Shown: positions 42,600-52,200 of the stretch, one piece after another
How the letters are laid out: each line of letters opens with the position of its first letter
How positions within the stretch are numbered: the first letter of the stretch is position 1
Assembly (NCBI RefSeq): GCF_030317105.1
Contig: NZ_JASZYG010000006.1
Coordinates: 434,001 to 498,000 of the forward strand
Length of the DNA: 64,000 bases
From: Variovorax brevis
GTDB taxonomy: Bacteria; Pseudomonadota; Gammaproteobacteria; Burkholderiales; Burkholderiaceae_C
Direction of reading: 5' to 3'
Program-made: the position numbers and the translations under genes
Notes under the pieces: generated by a model
Databases searched by the model: none
The model's input: the letters and a program-made list of their open reading frames with translations, nothing else
Told to the model about the DNA's origin: nothing

Positions 42600-43658
42600 T
42601 CAGGCCGCCTTGCGCAGGAAGCCCTGGTGCGCGCCGTTGCGGTTCGGCGCGAAGCCGTTGGCCAGCAGCGATTCCTCGACGGTGTCGTAGAACACGCCGA
42701 TCTTGCTGATCTCGCGTGCCTGCTGTGCGGTGGCGACCGGACGGCCGAACTCGCGCGAGATGCGCACCAGTTGCTCGACCTGCTTGACCGTGCTCATCTT
42801 CTCGGTGCGGGCCTGGTTCCACAGGTTGTCCTCGATGCCGCAGCGCACGTGCAGGCCCATCGCGATGCCCATCATGTTGACCGGCAGCACGTTGCGCATC
42901 GAGCTTTCCACCGTCAGCACCGCGCCGTCCGGCGTGGCACGCACGAAGTTGGCCAGGTTGTAGATGTTGGGCTGGTCCATGCCGCCGCTGATGGCGACCC
43001 AGTTCATGACCAGCGGGCCCTTGTAGACGCCACGGCGCATCAGGCGCTCGACCGACTCGAAGCTGTTGATGTTGTAGCACTGGAAGGCGCTCTGGATGCC
43101 CGCGTCGTTCAGGCGACGGATGTGCTCCTCGGCCCAGCCGGGTTGCGCCGGAACGGTCATTTCCTTGTAGGCATTGAAGACTGCCGGGTCTTCCATCGAG
43201 GTGCCCTTGTAGTCCTCGTATTCCCAGTGCTCCACCACGTTCATCTGCGAGGTGTTGATGGTCACGGTGACCTGGTCCGGCTTGGGGTCGAGCTCGGCCA
43301 GCATGTGGCGCGTGTCGTCAGAGAGCCACTTGGCCGCGGCGCCTTCGGTTTCCGGGGCGAAGCTGATCGAGCCGCCGACCTGGATGATCATCTCGGGCAC
43401 GGCATTGCGCACGCCGGCGATGAGTTCGTTGAACTTGGACAGGCGCTTGCTGCCCTTGCCATCGAGTTCACGCACGTGCAGGTGCAGCACGGTGGCGCCG
43501 GCGTTGTAGCAGTCGACCGCCTTCTGGATCTGCTGGTCGATCGTGACGGGGATGTCCTCGGGGAAGTCGGAGGGCACCCACGACGGCGCGTACGGCGCGG
43601 CGGTGATGATCAGGGGTTGCTGGTTTTCGGGGAACAGATGTCCGTCAAGAAAATGCAT
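42600..43658 (-). CDS. BKACE-family beta-keto acid cleavage enzyme
   Basis: The 352-residue TIM-barrel protein is of the DUF849/BKACE family. These enzymes condense a beta-keto acid with acetyl-CoA and release acetoacetate and a new CoA ester (the lysine-fermentation Kce is one). The zinc-binding motif LHLHVREL (residues 57-64) is intact, as are MNWVAISGG and GLHVRCGIEDNLW in the active-site region. The GGAAGG site and ATG at 43658 follow directly after a strong intrinsic terminator of the preceding gene. The substrate is unknown. Confidence 0.88.
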   Translation of the reverse strand: MHFLDGHLFPENQQPLIITAAPYAPSWVPSDFPEDIPVTIDQQIQKAVDCYNAGATVLHLHVRELDGKGSKRLSKFNELIAGVRNAVPEMIIQVGGSISFAPETEGAAAKWLSDDTRHMLAELDPKPDQVTVTINTSQMNVVEHWEYEDYKGTSMEDPAVFNAYKEMTVPAQPGWAEEHIRRLNDAGIQSAFQCYNINSFESVERLMRRGVYKGPLVMNWVAISGGMDQPNIYNLANFVRATPDGAVLTVESSMRNVLPVNMMGIAMGLHVRCGIEDNLWNQARTEKMSTVKQVEQLVRISREFGRPVATAQQAREISKIGVFYDTVEESLLANGFAPNRNGAHQGFLRKAA

Positions 43659-43678
43659 GATGGCCTTCCAGTCAGGAG

Positions 43679-43713
43679 AAAAAAAAATTCGCCGGGCCGC
43701 AGGGTGCCCGGCG
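43679..43713 (-). terminator. Strong intrinsic terminator between Bug and BKACE genes
   Basis: Read on the minus strand, a perfect 8-bp GC stem (CGCCGGGC/GCCCGGCG, 8-nt loop) is followed by AATTTTTTTTT. It starts 8 nt after the Bug stop and ends 21 nt before the BKACE start. It is the best terminator in the window. Confidence 0.85.
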
Positions 43714-43721
43714 TCCCCGGG

Positions 43722-44711
43722 TCAGGGCGTGTAGTTGATCGAGCGCAGCATCTGGCCGGTGCGCTCGTTGTCGCGACGCAGCTGCTTGTCCAGCTCGTCG
43801 ATGCTCTGCGCAGGGTCACCGGCCTGCATGCCAAGTACCTGCAACTGGCTCTTCACCTCCGGCGCGGCCATGGCCTTGAGCAAGGCATCGCGGAACTTGC
43901 GCCGCACATCCTGCGGCACGTCCGGGGTTGACCAGACGCTGGTGCCCATGATCTGCGTCAGGTCCGGGTAGCCCTGCTCGGCCAGCGTCGGCACGTCGGG
44001 CAGGTAGGGCAAGCGCTGGGCCGAGGTCACGGCCAAAGCCCGCAGCTTGCCCGCCTTGATCATGGGCAGCGACGTGCCCATGCCATCGAACATGAACTGC
44101 ACCTGGCCACCCATGATGTCCTGCAGGGCCGGTGGCGAGCCCTTGTAGCCCGCATGTTCCATGTCCAGTCCCGCAGCCTTGTTGAGCTGCATGCCCTTGA
44201 TGTGCGACAGCGTGCCGGGGCTGTACGAGGCGTAGCTGACCTTGCCCGGGTTTCCCTTGACGTAGGCCACCATCTCGCTGAGGTTGCGTACGGGCAGCTG
44301 CGGGTTGGTGACCAGCACCAGCGCCACGCTCGCCACTTCGGCCACGGGTGCCAAATCCTTGAAGAGGTCGATCCGGTACTTGTAGCTGTACGGGTTCTCG
44401 GTCACCAGCGAGTTGGGCGACACCACGAAGGTGTAGCCGTCTCGCGGCGCGGACAGCAGGGCATCGACAGCAAGGATGCCGCCCGCGCCCGGCTTGTTGT
44501 CGACCACGACCGCCTGGCCCGTGCTCTTGCGGATGCTTTCGCCGAGGGTGCGCGCGATCATGTCGGACGCGCCACCGGCGGGGGCAGGGACGAGCAGCCG
44601 TATCGGGTGGTTGGGCCAGTCGTTCTGGGCCTGCGCGCCGGCGCAGGCCAGGCAGGCGGTCAGCGCGATCAGGCAGGCGCGGCGCGATGGAAGCTTGGAA
44701 TGTGTGTTCAT
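43722..44711 (-). CDS. Bug-family TTT receptor
   Basis: The 329-residue periplasmic receptor has a signal peptide cut after AGAQAQ and Bug motifs: IRLLVPAPAGGASDMIAR, VVVDNKPGAGG and DGYTFVVSPN. It is 38 bp downstream of the carboxymuconolactone-decarboxylase-like gene and upstream of BKACE. It probably binds a substrate of that cluster. As elsewhere in this window, no TctAB subunits are encoded nearby. Confidence 0.9.
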   Translation of the reverse strand: MNTHSKLPSRRACLIALTACLACAGAQAQNDWPNHPIRLLVPAPAGGASDMIARTLGESIRKSTGQAVVVDNKPGAGGILAVDALLSAPRDGYTFVVSPNSLVTENPYSYKYRIDLFKDLAPVAEVASVALVLVTNPQLPVRNLSEMVAYVKGNPGKVSYASYSPGTLSHIKGMQLNKAAGLDMEHAGYKGSPPALQDIMGGQVQFMFDGMGTSLPMIKAGKLRALAVTSAQRLPYLPDVPTLAEQGYPDLTQIMGTSVWSTPDVPQDVRRKFRDALLKAMAAPEVKSQLQVLGMQAGDPAQSIDELDKQLRRDNERTGQMLRSINYTP

Positions 44712-44749
44712 GGGGATTCGCTTTTGTGGGGTGGTGGGGGGGCGGTTGC

Positions 44750-45148
44750 TCAGCCCTCGCTGACGTCCTTGAAGGCGCCGCGCCGGTAGTTATCCATCTC
44801 CTCGAACAGGATCGGTGCGCCCAGGCTCATCGTGTGCAGGCCCAGCGTGCTGGTCAGTTGCAGCACGGCCGTGATCTCTTCCGGCGTCACCCCCAGTGCA
44901 AGGGCGCGGCGGATGTGGCGACGCACACCGGGGCCGAACATGTGCGTCACCGAGGCGTCGACGGCGATGGCAATCAGCTCGAAGGTCTTCGGATCGATCA
45001 CCCCCGAGTTGAGGGGCGCGCTCACCATCGCCATGAACTTTTCCGTCCAGTCGGCGTCGAGTTGCGCCATGGGCTCCCAGTTGTTGTTCCATTGACCGCC
45101 AGCGCGCATGGCGTCACAGATGGGGGTGGGGGAAGCGGTCGCTTGCAT
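44750..45148 (-). CDS. Carboxymuconolactone decarboxylase-like protein
   Basis: The 132-residue protein resembles the carboxymuconolactone decarboxylase/AhpD-like superfamily. The helices are DPKTFELIAIAVDASVTHMF and GVRRHIRRALALGVTPEEITAVLQ. The CxxC redox pair of AhpD and peroxidase members is absent, so a decarboxylase-like or non-catalytic role is more likely. CAGGAGA precedes the ATG at 45148. It is first in the run leading to the Bug and BKACE genes and divergent from an AraC regulator. Confidence 0.82.
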   Translation of the reverse strand: MQATASPTPICDAMRAGGQWNNNWEPMAQLDADWTEKFMAMVSAPLNSGVIDPKTFELIAIAVDASVTHMFGPGVRRHIRRALALGVTPEEITAVLQLTSTLGLHTMSLGAPILFEEMDNYRRGAFKDVSEG

Positions 45149-45282
45149 GGTGTCTCCTGAAGGCAGAAAAAAGGGGCGAAACGGCGTGTGCGCCATGGAG
45201 CGAACTCTAGGATCAGGGCGGAGTCCATGGTTGACAATCCGGGGCAGTCGCTTGACCATTTGAGACAGGCAGGGAAAACACC

Positions 45283-46236
45283 GTGACGTCCTATCTACGC
45301 AGCGCGAGCCTGAGCAACTACGGCGAATTGGCGCGCAGCCTGGGCCTGGATCCCACCCTGATGCTGTCGCGCGTGGGGCTGCCCCCGGGCTGTCTCGACA
45401 GCGCCGACCTGCGCTTGTCGGCCGACGCGGTGATGGCGCTGCTGGAACTGTCGGCGCGAGAGTCGGGGGAACAGGCCTTCGGGCTGCGCCTGGCGCAGAC
45501 GCGGCGGCTGTCCACCCTGGGGCTGGTGGGGATGCTGGCGCGCGACGAGCCCACGCTGCGCGAGGCCATCGCCACCCTGGTGCGCTATGGCCGGCAGCAC
45601 AACGAAAGCCTCGTCGCCCGGCTGGAAGAGTCGGGCGAAGTCGCGGTGATCACCCAGGAACTGCTGCATGCGCCCAGCGCGGGCCGCCAGTCCATCGAGC
45701 TGGCTGTCGGCGCCATGCACCGCATCCTTCGCCTGTTGCTGGGGCCGGAGTGGTCGGCCCGCGCCGTGTGCTTCATGCATCCGGCGCCCGCCGTCCTGGA
45801 CATTCACCGACGGCTCTTCGGGCGCAGCGTGCGCTTTTCGCAGGAGTTCAATGGCATCGTGCTGCGAAGAACCGACCTGGACACGCCGATGGCCATGGCC
45901 GACCCGGTGATGCGAGGCTATGCCCATCAAATGCTGGCCGAGGCAACGCCGTCGGAGCGCACACGCACGCGCCATGAGGTGCAACACATGATCCTGGCCC
46001 TGCTCTCAACGGGACGGTGCAATGCGGATCAGGTCGCGCTCCACATGGGCATCGATCGGCGCACCGTCCATCGCCGGCTGGCCCGGGAGGGTTGCAGCTT
46101 TTCGGCCCTGCTTCAGCAGATCCGGCAGGAACTCATGGCACGCCACCTCAGCGGAGGCCGCCTCCTGTCGGAAATCGCTCCCCTTCTCGGGTTCGGCAGC
46201 CTCAGCGCCTTTTCAAGGTGGCGCAGGACCCACTGA
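45283..46236 (+). CDS. AraC-family regulator (arabinose-binding-like N-terminus)
   Basis: The 317-residue protein has the PF12625-type N-terminal sensor (SLGLDPTLMLSRVGLPPGCLD, then ALLELSARESGEQAFGLRLAQ) and a C-terminal AraC helix-turn-helix (GRCNADQVALHMGIDRRTVHRRLAREG; SEIAPLLGFGSLSAFSRWRR). A GTG at 45283 starts it, with AGGCAGGGA upstream. It is divergent from the CMD-Bug-BKACE genes and likely regulates them. Its last 24 bp overlap the end of the giant surface-protein gene on the other strand. Confidence 0.92.
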   Translation: MTSYLRSASLSNYGELARSLGLDPTLMLSRVGLPPGCLDSADLRLSADAVMALLELSARESGEQAFGLRLAQTRRLSTLGLVGMLARDEPTLREAIATLVRYGRQHNESLVARLEESGEVAVITQELLHAPSAGRQSIELAVGAMHRILRLLLGPEWSARAVCFMHPAPAVLDIHRRLFGRSVRFSQEFNGIVLRRTDLDTPMAMADPVMRGYAHQMLAEATPSERTRTRHEVQHMILALLSTGRCNADQVALHMGIDRRTVHRRLAREGCSFSALLQQIRQELMARHLSGGRLLSEIAPLLGFGSLSAFSRWRRTH

Positions 46237-49200
46237 GGATGCGCTGTCCACGTCGCCCCACCCCTGCGCCAGATTGGCAGGTGGCATCCAGCTCTCCATG
46301 GAAAACGCAGCGCGATCCTGCGCCTCGCCACGCAGTTGCTCGGTGAAGCTCCTCGCGGTTTGCGGCTGCAGCGCTTCCGGGTCCACGTTGGCCGAGCCAC
46401 CCTCGCCAGGAATGATCATCTCGGGCTCCGGTGCAAAGAGCGAGGGAGCATCCAGCAAGCCATCGGCGCTCAGGTTCACGCGCCCTTCGCGGCCCAGCAA
46501 GCGGGCCATGCTGAGTTCGCGGTCCACGCGGCCTTCCGCCACGGCGCGCGCCACGAATTGCCCGTTCACCCGTCCCAGGCCTGCGCCGATGGAGGGAAAG
46601 CCGAAGTCGTCGGCCAGGGGTGCCAGCACGCGCGTGCCGTCGGAGCGCCATGACGAGAACTCCAGGCCGCGCGCAATGTCCCGCACCACCGGTTGCACGA
46701 AGATGGCCGGCTGTAGCTGTGGCAGCGGTTCGTTCTGGAAAATTGATCGATCGCGCTGCGGGAAGATCTGGTCGCCTGGCGCCGGCACGAAGGGTGCGGC
46801 AATGTCCAGGAGAACCGTGAGCTGCGCCTGGTCGGTGGCGCCCCTCAGGTCTGCCACGGTATAGGTGAAGTAGTCATTGAGCACCTGGCCCCTGCCCGCC
46901 GCCGCCAGCACGTCCGGGTTGCTTTGGTCGATGGTGTAGGTGTAGCTGCCATCCGCGTTGATCTCCAAGGTACCGTAGCGGCCCGACAGTGGCTGGCCAA
47001 GGCTTCCGGCCGCGCCGGTGCCGTTCCCGGCGCCCGCGCGAATGGCCACCACCGTGCGCGCATCGCCGCCATCCACATCGCTGTCGTTGGGCAGCACGTT
47101 GCCCGTGGTCTGCGGCGCAGCCACCTGGTCGGAGGCGTCGGTCGTGTCGTCGAGAGCCACCGGGTTGTCGTTGGCCCCCTGGATGGTGATGATGAAATTG
47201 GCTCTGGACGTGGCACCTGCGGTGTCCCGCATGAAGTAGCTGAACCGCTCGGTCAAGGTTTCTCCGGCAAGGCGCAGCGCCTGGACGACGGGGTTGTCGT
47301 TGTCGACGTCGTAGGTGTAGCTGCCGTCGGCGTTGAGCACCAGGCGACCGTAGAGACCTTGCAACGCGGACCCGGCTGTGGCGCTCTTGCCATCGCTGCC
47401 CGCAAAACTCAGCACCTGCCGGGTCTCGCCATTTGCCGCGCTGTCGACATCGCTGTCGTTGTCCAGCACATTTCCTCGCGGGTCGACGCCTGGCGTCGCG
47501 TTGGCGATGCCCCCGGCTTCCACCGCGGTGGCGGTGTCGTCGGCGGCGATGGGGGTGTCGTTGCGGCCGTCGATCACCACGCGCAGTTCCGACGTGGCGC
47601 GTGCGCCCCAGGGAAAGTCGGTGATGGTGTAGGTGAACACGTCGGTCAAGGTCTGGCCGCTGATGCGCAAAGCCTCGACCGCAGGCAGGTCGTCGTTGAC
47701 CACGTATTCCCACGCGCCGTCGCGCTGCATCGTGAGGGTGCCGTACAGGCCCTGCACCGTCGTGCCGAGGCCGCCGACCGCAGCGCCGGCGGAGGAGTCT
47801 CCGGGCCTGACGCCCACGACGAAGCGCTGATCTCCCTCGACGTCGGTGTCGTTGGCAAGGGCATTGCCGTTCGGGGACGGTTGCGTGTCGACGTTGTGCA
47901 GTCCCCCGGCCTCGATGGCGTCGCCCTGGTCCGGCACTGCAATGGGCGCCTGGTTCACGCCACGAATCACCACGGTGAGCTGGGCCAGGTCGGTGAGGCC
48001 GCCCAGGTCCTGCGCCGCATAGGTGAATCGCTCGGTCACGAACCCGAGGGGTCCCAACGCGAGGATGGCGGGGTTCAGGCTGTCCACCTCGTAGAGATAG
48101 CCGCCGTCGGCACCGACGTTGAGCCAGCCGTACTGGCCCGTGATGCGGACGCCGCTTGCGAGCGTGCTTCCCGCGGGCACCGCCGTCATGCCGCCGGGCC
48201 CATCCGTCTCGGGGCCGGCGCGCACCGCGCTCACATGCAGCACGTCGCTGTTGTCCACATCGCTGTCGGCGCCAAAGACGATGACGCCCAGGAAGTTGTC
48301 GTCGGTGAGCAGGTTGCCCTCGGGGTTGATCGCCGTCCTGAAGGGGTTGTTTGCCACCGCGTAGGTGGCGTTGTCCCGGGCCACGGGGGCATCCCAGGCG
48401 CCATTGATGGTGACGTCCAGTTGCGCGGAGTCCGCGGCGCCCGCCAGGTCCTTCAATGCGTAGGTGAAGCTCTCCGACAGCGTCTGGCCGGGCCGCAAGG
48501 CATCCACCGCGGGATTGCCGTTGTCGACAACGTACTGGTAGCTGCCGTCGTACGAGATGACGAGCGAGCCGTAGGTGCCTGCGATCGTCACGCTGCCGTT
48601 CAGCGGCACACCGGTCAACGGGCCGCCCCTTGTTTCGCCGCCGCTGCGCGCACCGAGCACGAAGCGCTGGTCGTTGGTGTCCACATCGGTGTCGTTGACG
48701 AGAACGTTGCTGACGGGATCGATGCCGGCCGTGCCGTTGCGCGTGCCACCCGCTTCGGTCGCCTGGATGGTGTCGTTCACCCCCACCGGGTTGTCATTGC
48801 GCCCGTGGATCACCACGACAAGCTCGCCCTTGGCCGAGAGGCCCTGGCCGTCGTCGACCGTGTAGGTGAAGTACTCCTGGATGCGGTCGGTATCGAGCAG
48901 CAGGGCCTGCACCGCGGGATCGAGGTTGTCCACCCTGTATTCGAAGGCGCCGATGGCGGCGACGAACAGCGTGCCATACGTGCCCCTGATGACCGTTTCG
49001 CCAGTGGGCGACACAGGTTGATCCGTGCCGGGCACGTTCGGTCGGCCGGGTCGTACGAACGTGAGCGTGATCACATTGCCGTCCGGGTCGAGCGCGGGAC
49101 CACGGACGTCGCTGATCGGGTCCACGCCCGCGGACTGGTTGTTGAAGCCACCGGCTTCAATGGCGAGTTCGTTCACGTCGCCGGCGACGGGAGGGTCGTT

Positions 49201-52200
49201 GACGCCCTTCACCTGCACCACCAGTTGCGCCAGGTCGGTCAGGCCACCCGTGTCCGCCAGCCGGTAGGTGAAGACGTCGTTCAGGGAACCGCCTTCGGGC
49301 AGCGCGTACACCAGGGGATTGGTGCTGTCCACGTCATAGGCATAGCTGCCGTTGGCGCCGATGGTCAGCGTGCCATACAGGCCCTGCAGCACCGTGCCGC
49401 CGCTGGCGCTGGAACTGCCCGCTGCGACCGCGCCCAGCGCGCCGCCCGCGGCTTCGGTGCCAGTGCGGATGCCGTTGACCTGCAGCACCGTGCTGGGCTG
49501 GTCGGCCCTGTCGATGTCGCTGTCCACGCCATTGCCGTTGTTGTCGGTGATGACGTTCCCGCCGGGGTTGATCTCCGGCCGGCTCAGGTCGGAAGGAGCG
49601 GCCTGCGCTTGCGCGGCGTTGTCCGTGGCCACCGGGTTGTCGTTGCGGCCGCGAATGATGATCGTGAGGTTGGCCAATGCATCCAGCGCACCCACGTCCG
49701 TCACGCGGTAGCTGAACACCTCGGACAGGATCTGGTTGTCGTTCGACAGGGCTTGCACGGCCGCGTTGTTGTTGTCCACCACGTAGCGGTAGCTGCCGTT
49801 CGACCCGATGGTCAGCGTGCCGTACAGGCCCGTCACGACCAGACCGCTGCCGCCGCCCGTGCTGCCGGGCACCGGCAGGATGGGGCCGGGATTGGATTCG
49901 GGAATCAGGCGGATGCCGGTCACGGTCAGCGCCTCGCCGACCACATCCTTGTCGTGGTCGCCCGTCAGCGGATCGGTCAGCACGTTGCCAGTTGCATCGC
50001 TGCCGGGGATGTTGTTGGCAACGCCGCCGGCCTCGACGGCCGTGCCCTCGTCATCGACCGGGATCGGCGTGTCGTTGGCGCCGTGGATGGTGACTGTGAG
50101 GCGGCCGATGTCGGTTGCCCCTGCGATGTCGCTCACCACGTAGTCGAAGCTTTCCTGCAGCGTCTGGTCGGGCGTGCGAAGCGCCTCGACGGCCGCGTTG
50201 CTGTTGTCGACGATGTACTGGAAGAGGCCATTGCGGTCCACCACCAACCGGCCGTATTGACCGACGATCTCACGCAGGCCTGTGGGCGGCACCGGCTGCC
50301 GGGCCTGGTCGGCCAAGCCGATCTCGGTCACGCGAAGAACGTCCGGCGGGATGTCGTTCAGGTCCGGGTCGACGTCTTTGCCGAGCAGCCCCCCCGGCGG
50401 GTCGAAGCCAGGCTGCTGGTTGTCGGTGCCCCCGGCTTCCCGAGCGTTCGCATTGTCGTCCACCGCCACGGGCGGATCGTTCACCGGCGCCAGCACGATC
50501 AGGAAATCTGCCGAGGCACTGAGCGCGTCCTGCGCTTCGCCGGGAATGCCGTTGCGATTGTTGGCATCGCCGAAGTTGCCGTTGTCGGACACCACGAGGA
50601 ACAGGCGGTCATTGCCGTTGTAGTCCCGCCGGCCCTGGTACAAGAGCATGTCCAGCGCCGCGTTCAGGTCGGCCAGCGCCCCGGTGAGAAACAGCGTCCC
50701 GGTGCCCGAACCGCTCACCGTCACGCCGGTCGGCACGCCGGACAGCGAAAGCGTGCCTTGGCCGACGTTGAGTCGCACCGTGAGCGGGCTTGCCGGGTTT
50801 GGGTTGCGCTGTGCGTCCGGGTCCGCCACCACGATGCCGTGGATGGCCAGCGGCACGTCTTCCAAGCCGTTCTGCGTGCCGGGCACGGCAAACGTGGGTG
50901 GATCATTGTGCTCGACGTAGCCGGCATTCGCGATCACGGTGACCACGCCCTCCGGGGTGCTGGCGTCGATCGCGAAATCCACCTGGCCGAGCGTGCCCGC
51001 ATCGGTATCGATGCGCACATCCATCAGTCCCGCGGCAGCATCGTTGATGTCGGTGATGGGCCCCGTGGGCATCGTGATGCGGTAGACACCCGTGGGCAGC
51101 AGCGTGAAGTGGTAGGCCCCGGCGAGGTCGGTGATGGTGGTGAACGTGCGGTTGTCAGCGGTGGTAAGCAGGTCGTTGTCCACGCCACCCCAGGTCAGGG
51201 TCACGGTCTTGCCTTGCAGCAGCGGTTCGGTGAGCGCGGGCGCAGGTGTGGAATTGGCGGAGAAGGTGTCGTTCCACAACACCCCGGCCACGCGGCCCAG
51301 GCCGGCCGCCGTGCGCAGCAGGTAGCCGTTGGGACCGATCCCGGTGCCGATGCGCTCGCCATCGCGCTGACCGTCGCTGCCGACGATGTCACCGCCCCAT
51401 TCCGTGAAAGTCTCGGGCAGGCTGGTCCAGGTCAGGATGGTGTTGACCGGCAGCACCGCCTCGTCGTTGAGCAATATGGCCGTGTACACCACCTGCACGC
51501 TGCTGCCGATGTTGATCTGATCGAAGTCGATCGCTACACCGGAGGGTCCAATGAATGTGCTGATGCCCGGCGGCAGATTGCCCGGCGTATAGGTATTGCC
51601 GTCAACCTTGATGCTGACCAACTGGTAGTTGATGGCCCGCGGGTAGTTGACCGCCAGGCGCGTGTTGAAAGCCGCCACGCCGCCGTTTTGCGTGAAGTCC
51701 ACCTGGAACGTGGCCGTGCCGCTGTTGCCCGAGGGATTCGGGTCGAAGTCGATCACCCGGTTCAACAGGCTGTTGAAGGAGGGCTCGACAATGCTTTCTG
51801 TGAGGGTCTCGGTCCCCCCGAGCTGGACGCCGTTCGAGAATTCATGAACGGTGGCATTCAGCTGCGCGCCGGTCCGCACCGCGGCCACGTTGGCCACGCG
51901 CACGTTGAACTCGATCACGATGCCTTCCAGGTCGAGGTCGTTCGGCGGATTGGTGATGGTGCCCAGGTTGAAGGTGATGACCTGCCGCCCCTGTGCATTC
52001 GTGGTGACGGTGATGCGCGTCGGATCGAAGACGCCCAGCGGCGCCGGGCCGGTCAGGGTGGGGGTGATGAGTTGCGCTTCCGGGCTGTTCTCATTGCCGT
52101 CGACATGCACCGGCGTGAGATTGATCGTCAGCGTGGCGTCGCTGGTCATCCAGGCACTTTGCGGGCCATTGGAGACGAGGCCGACACGGATGTTGTTCAG

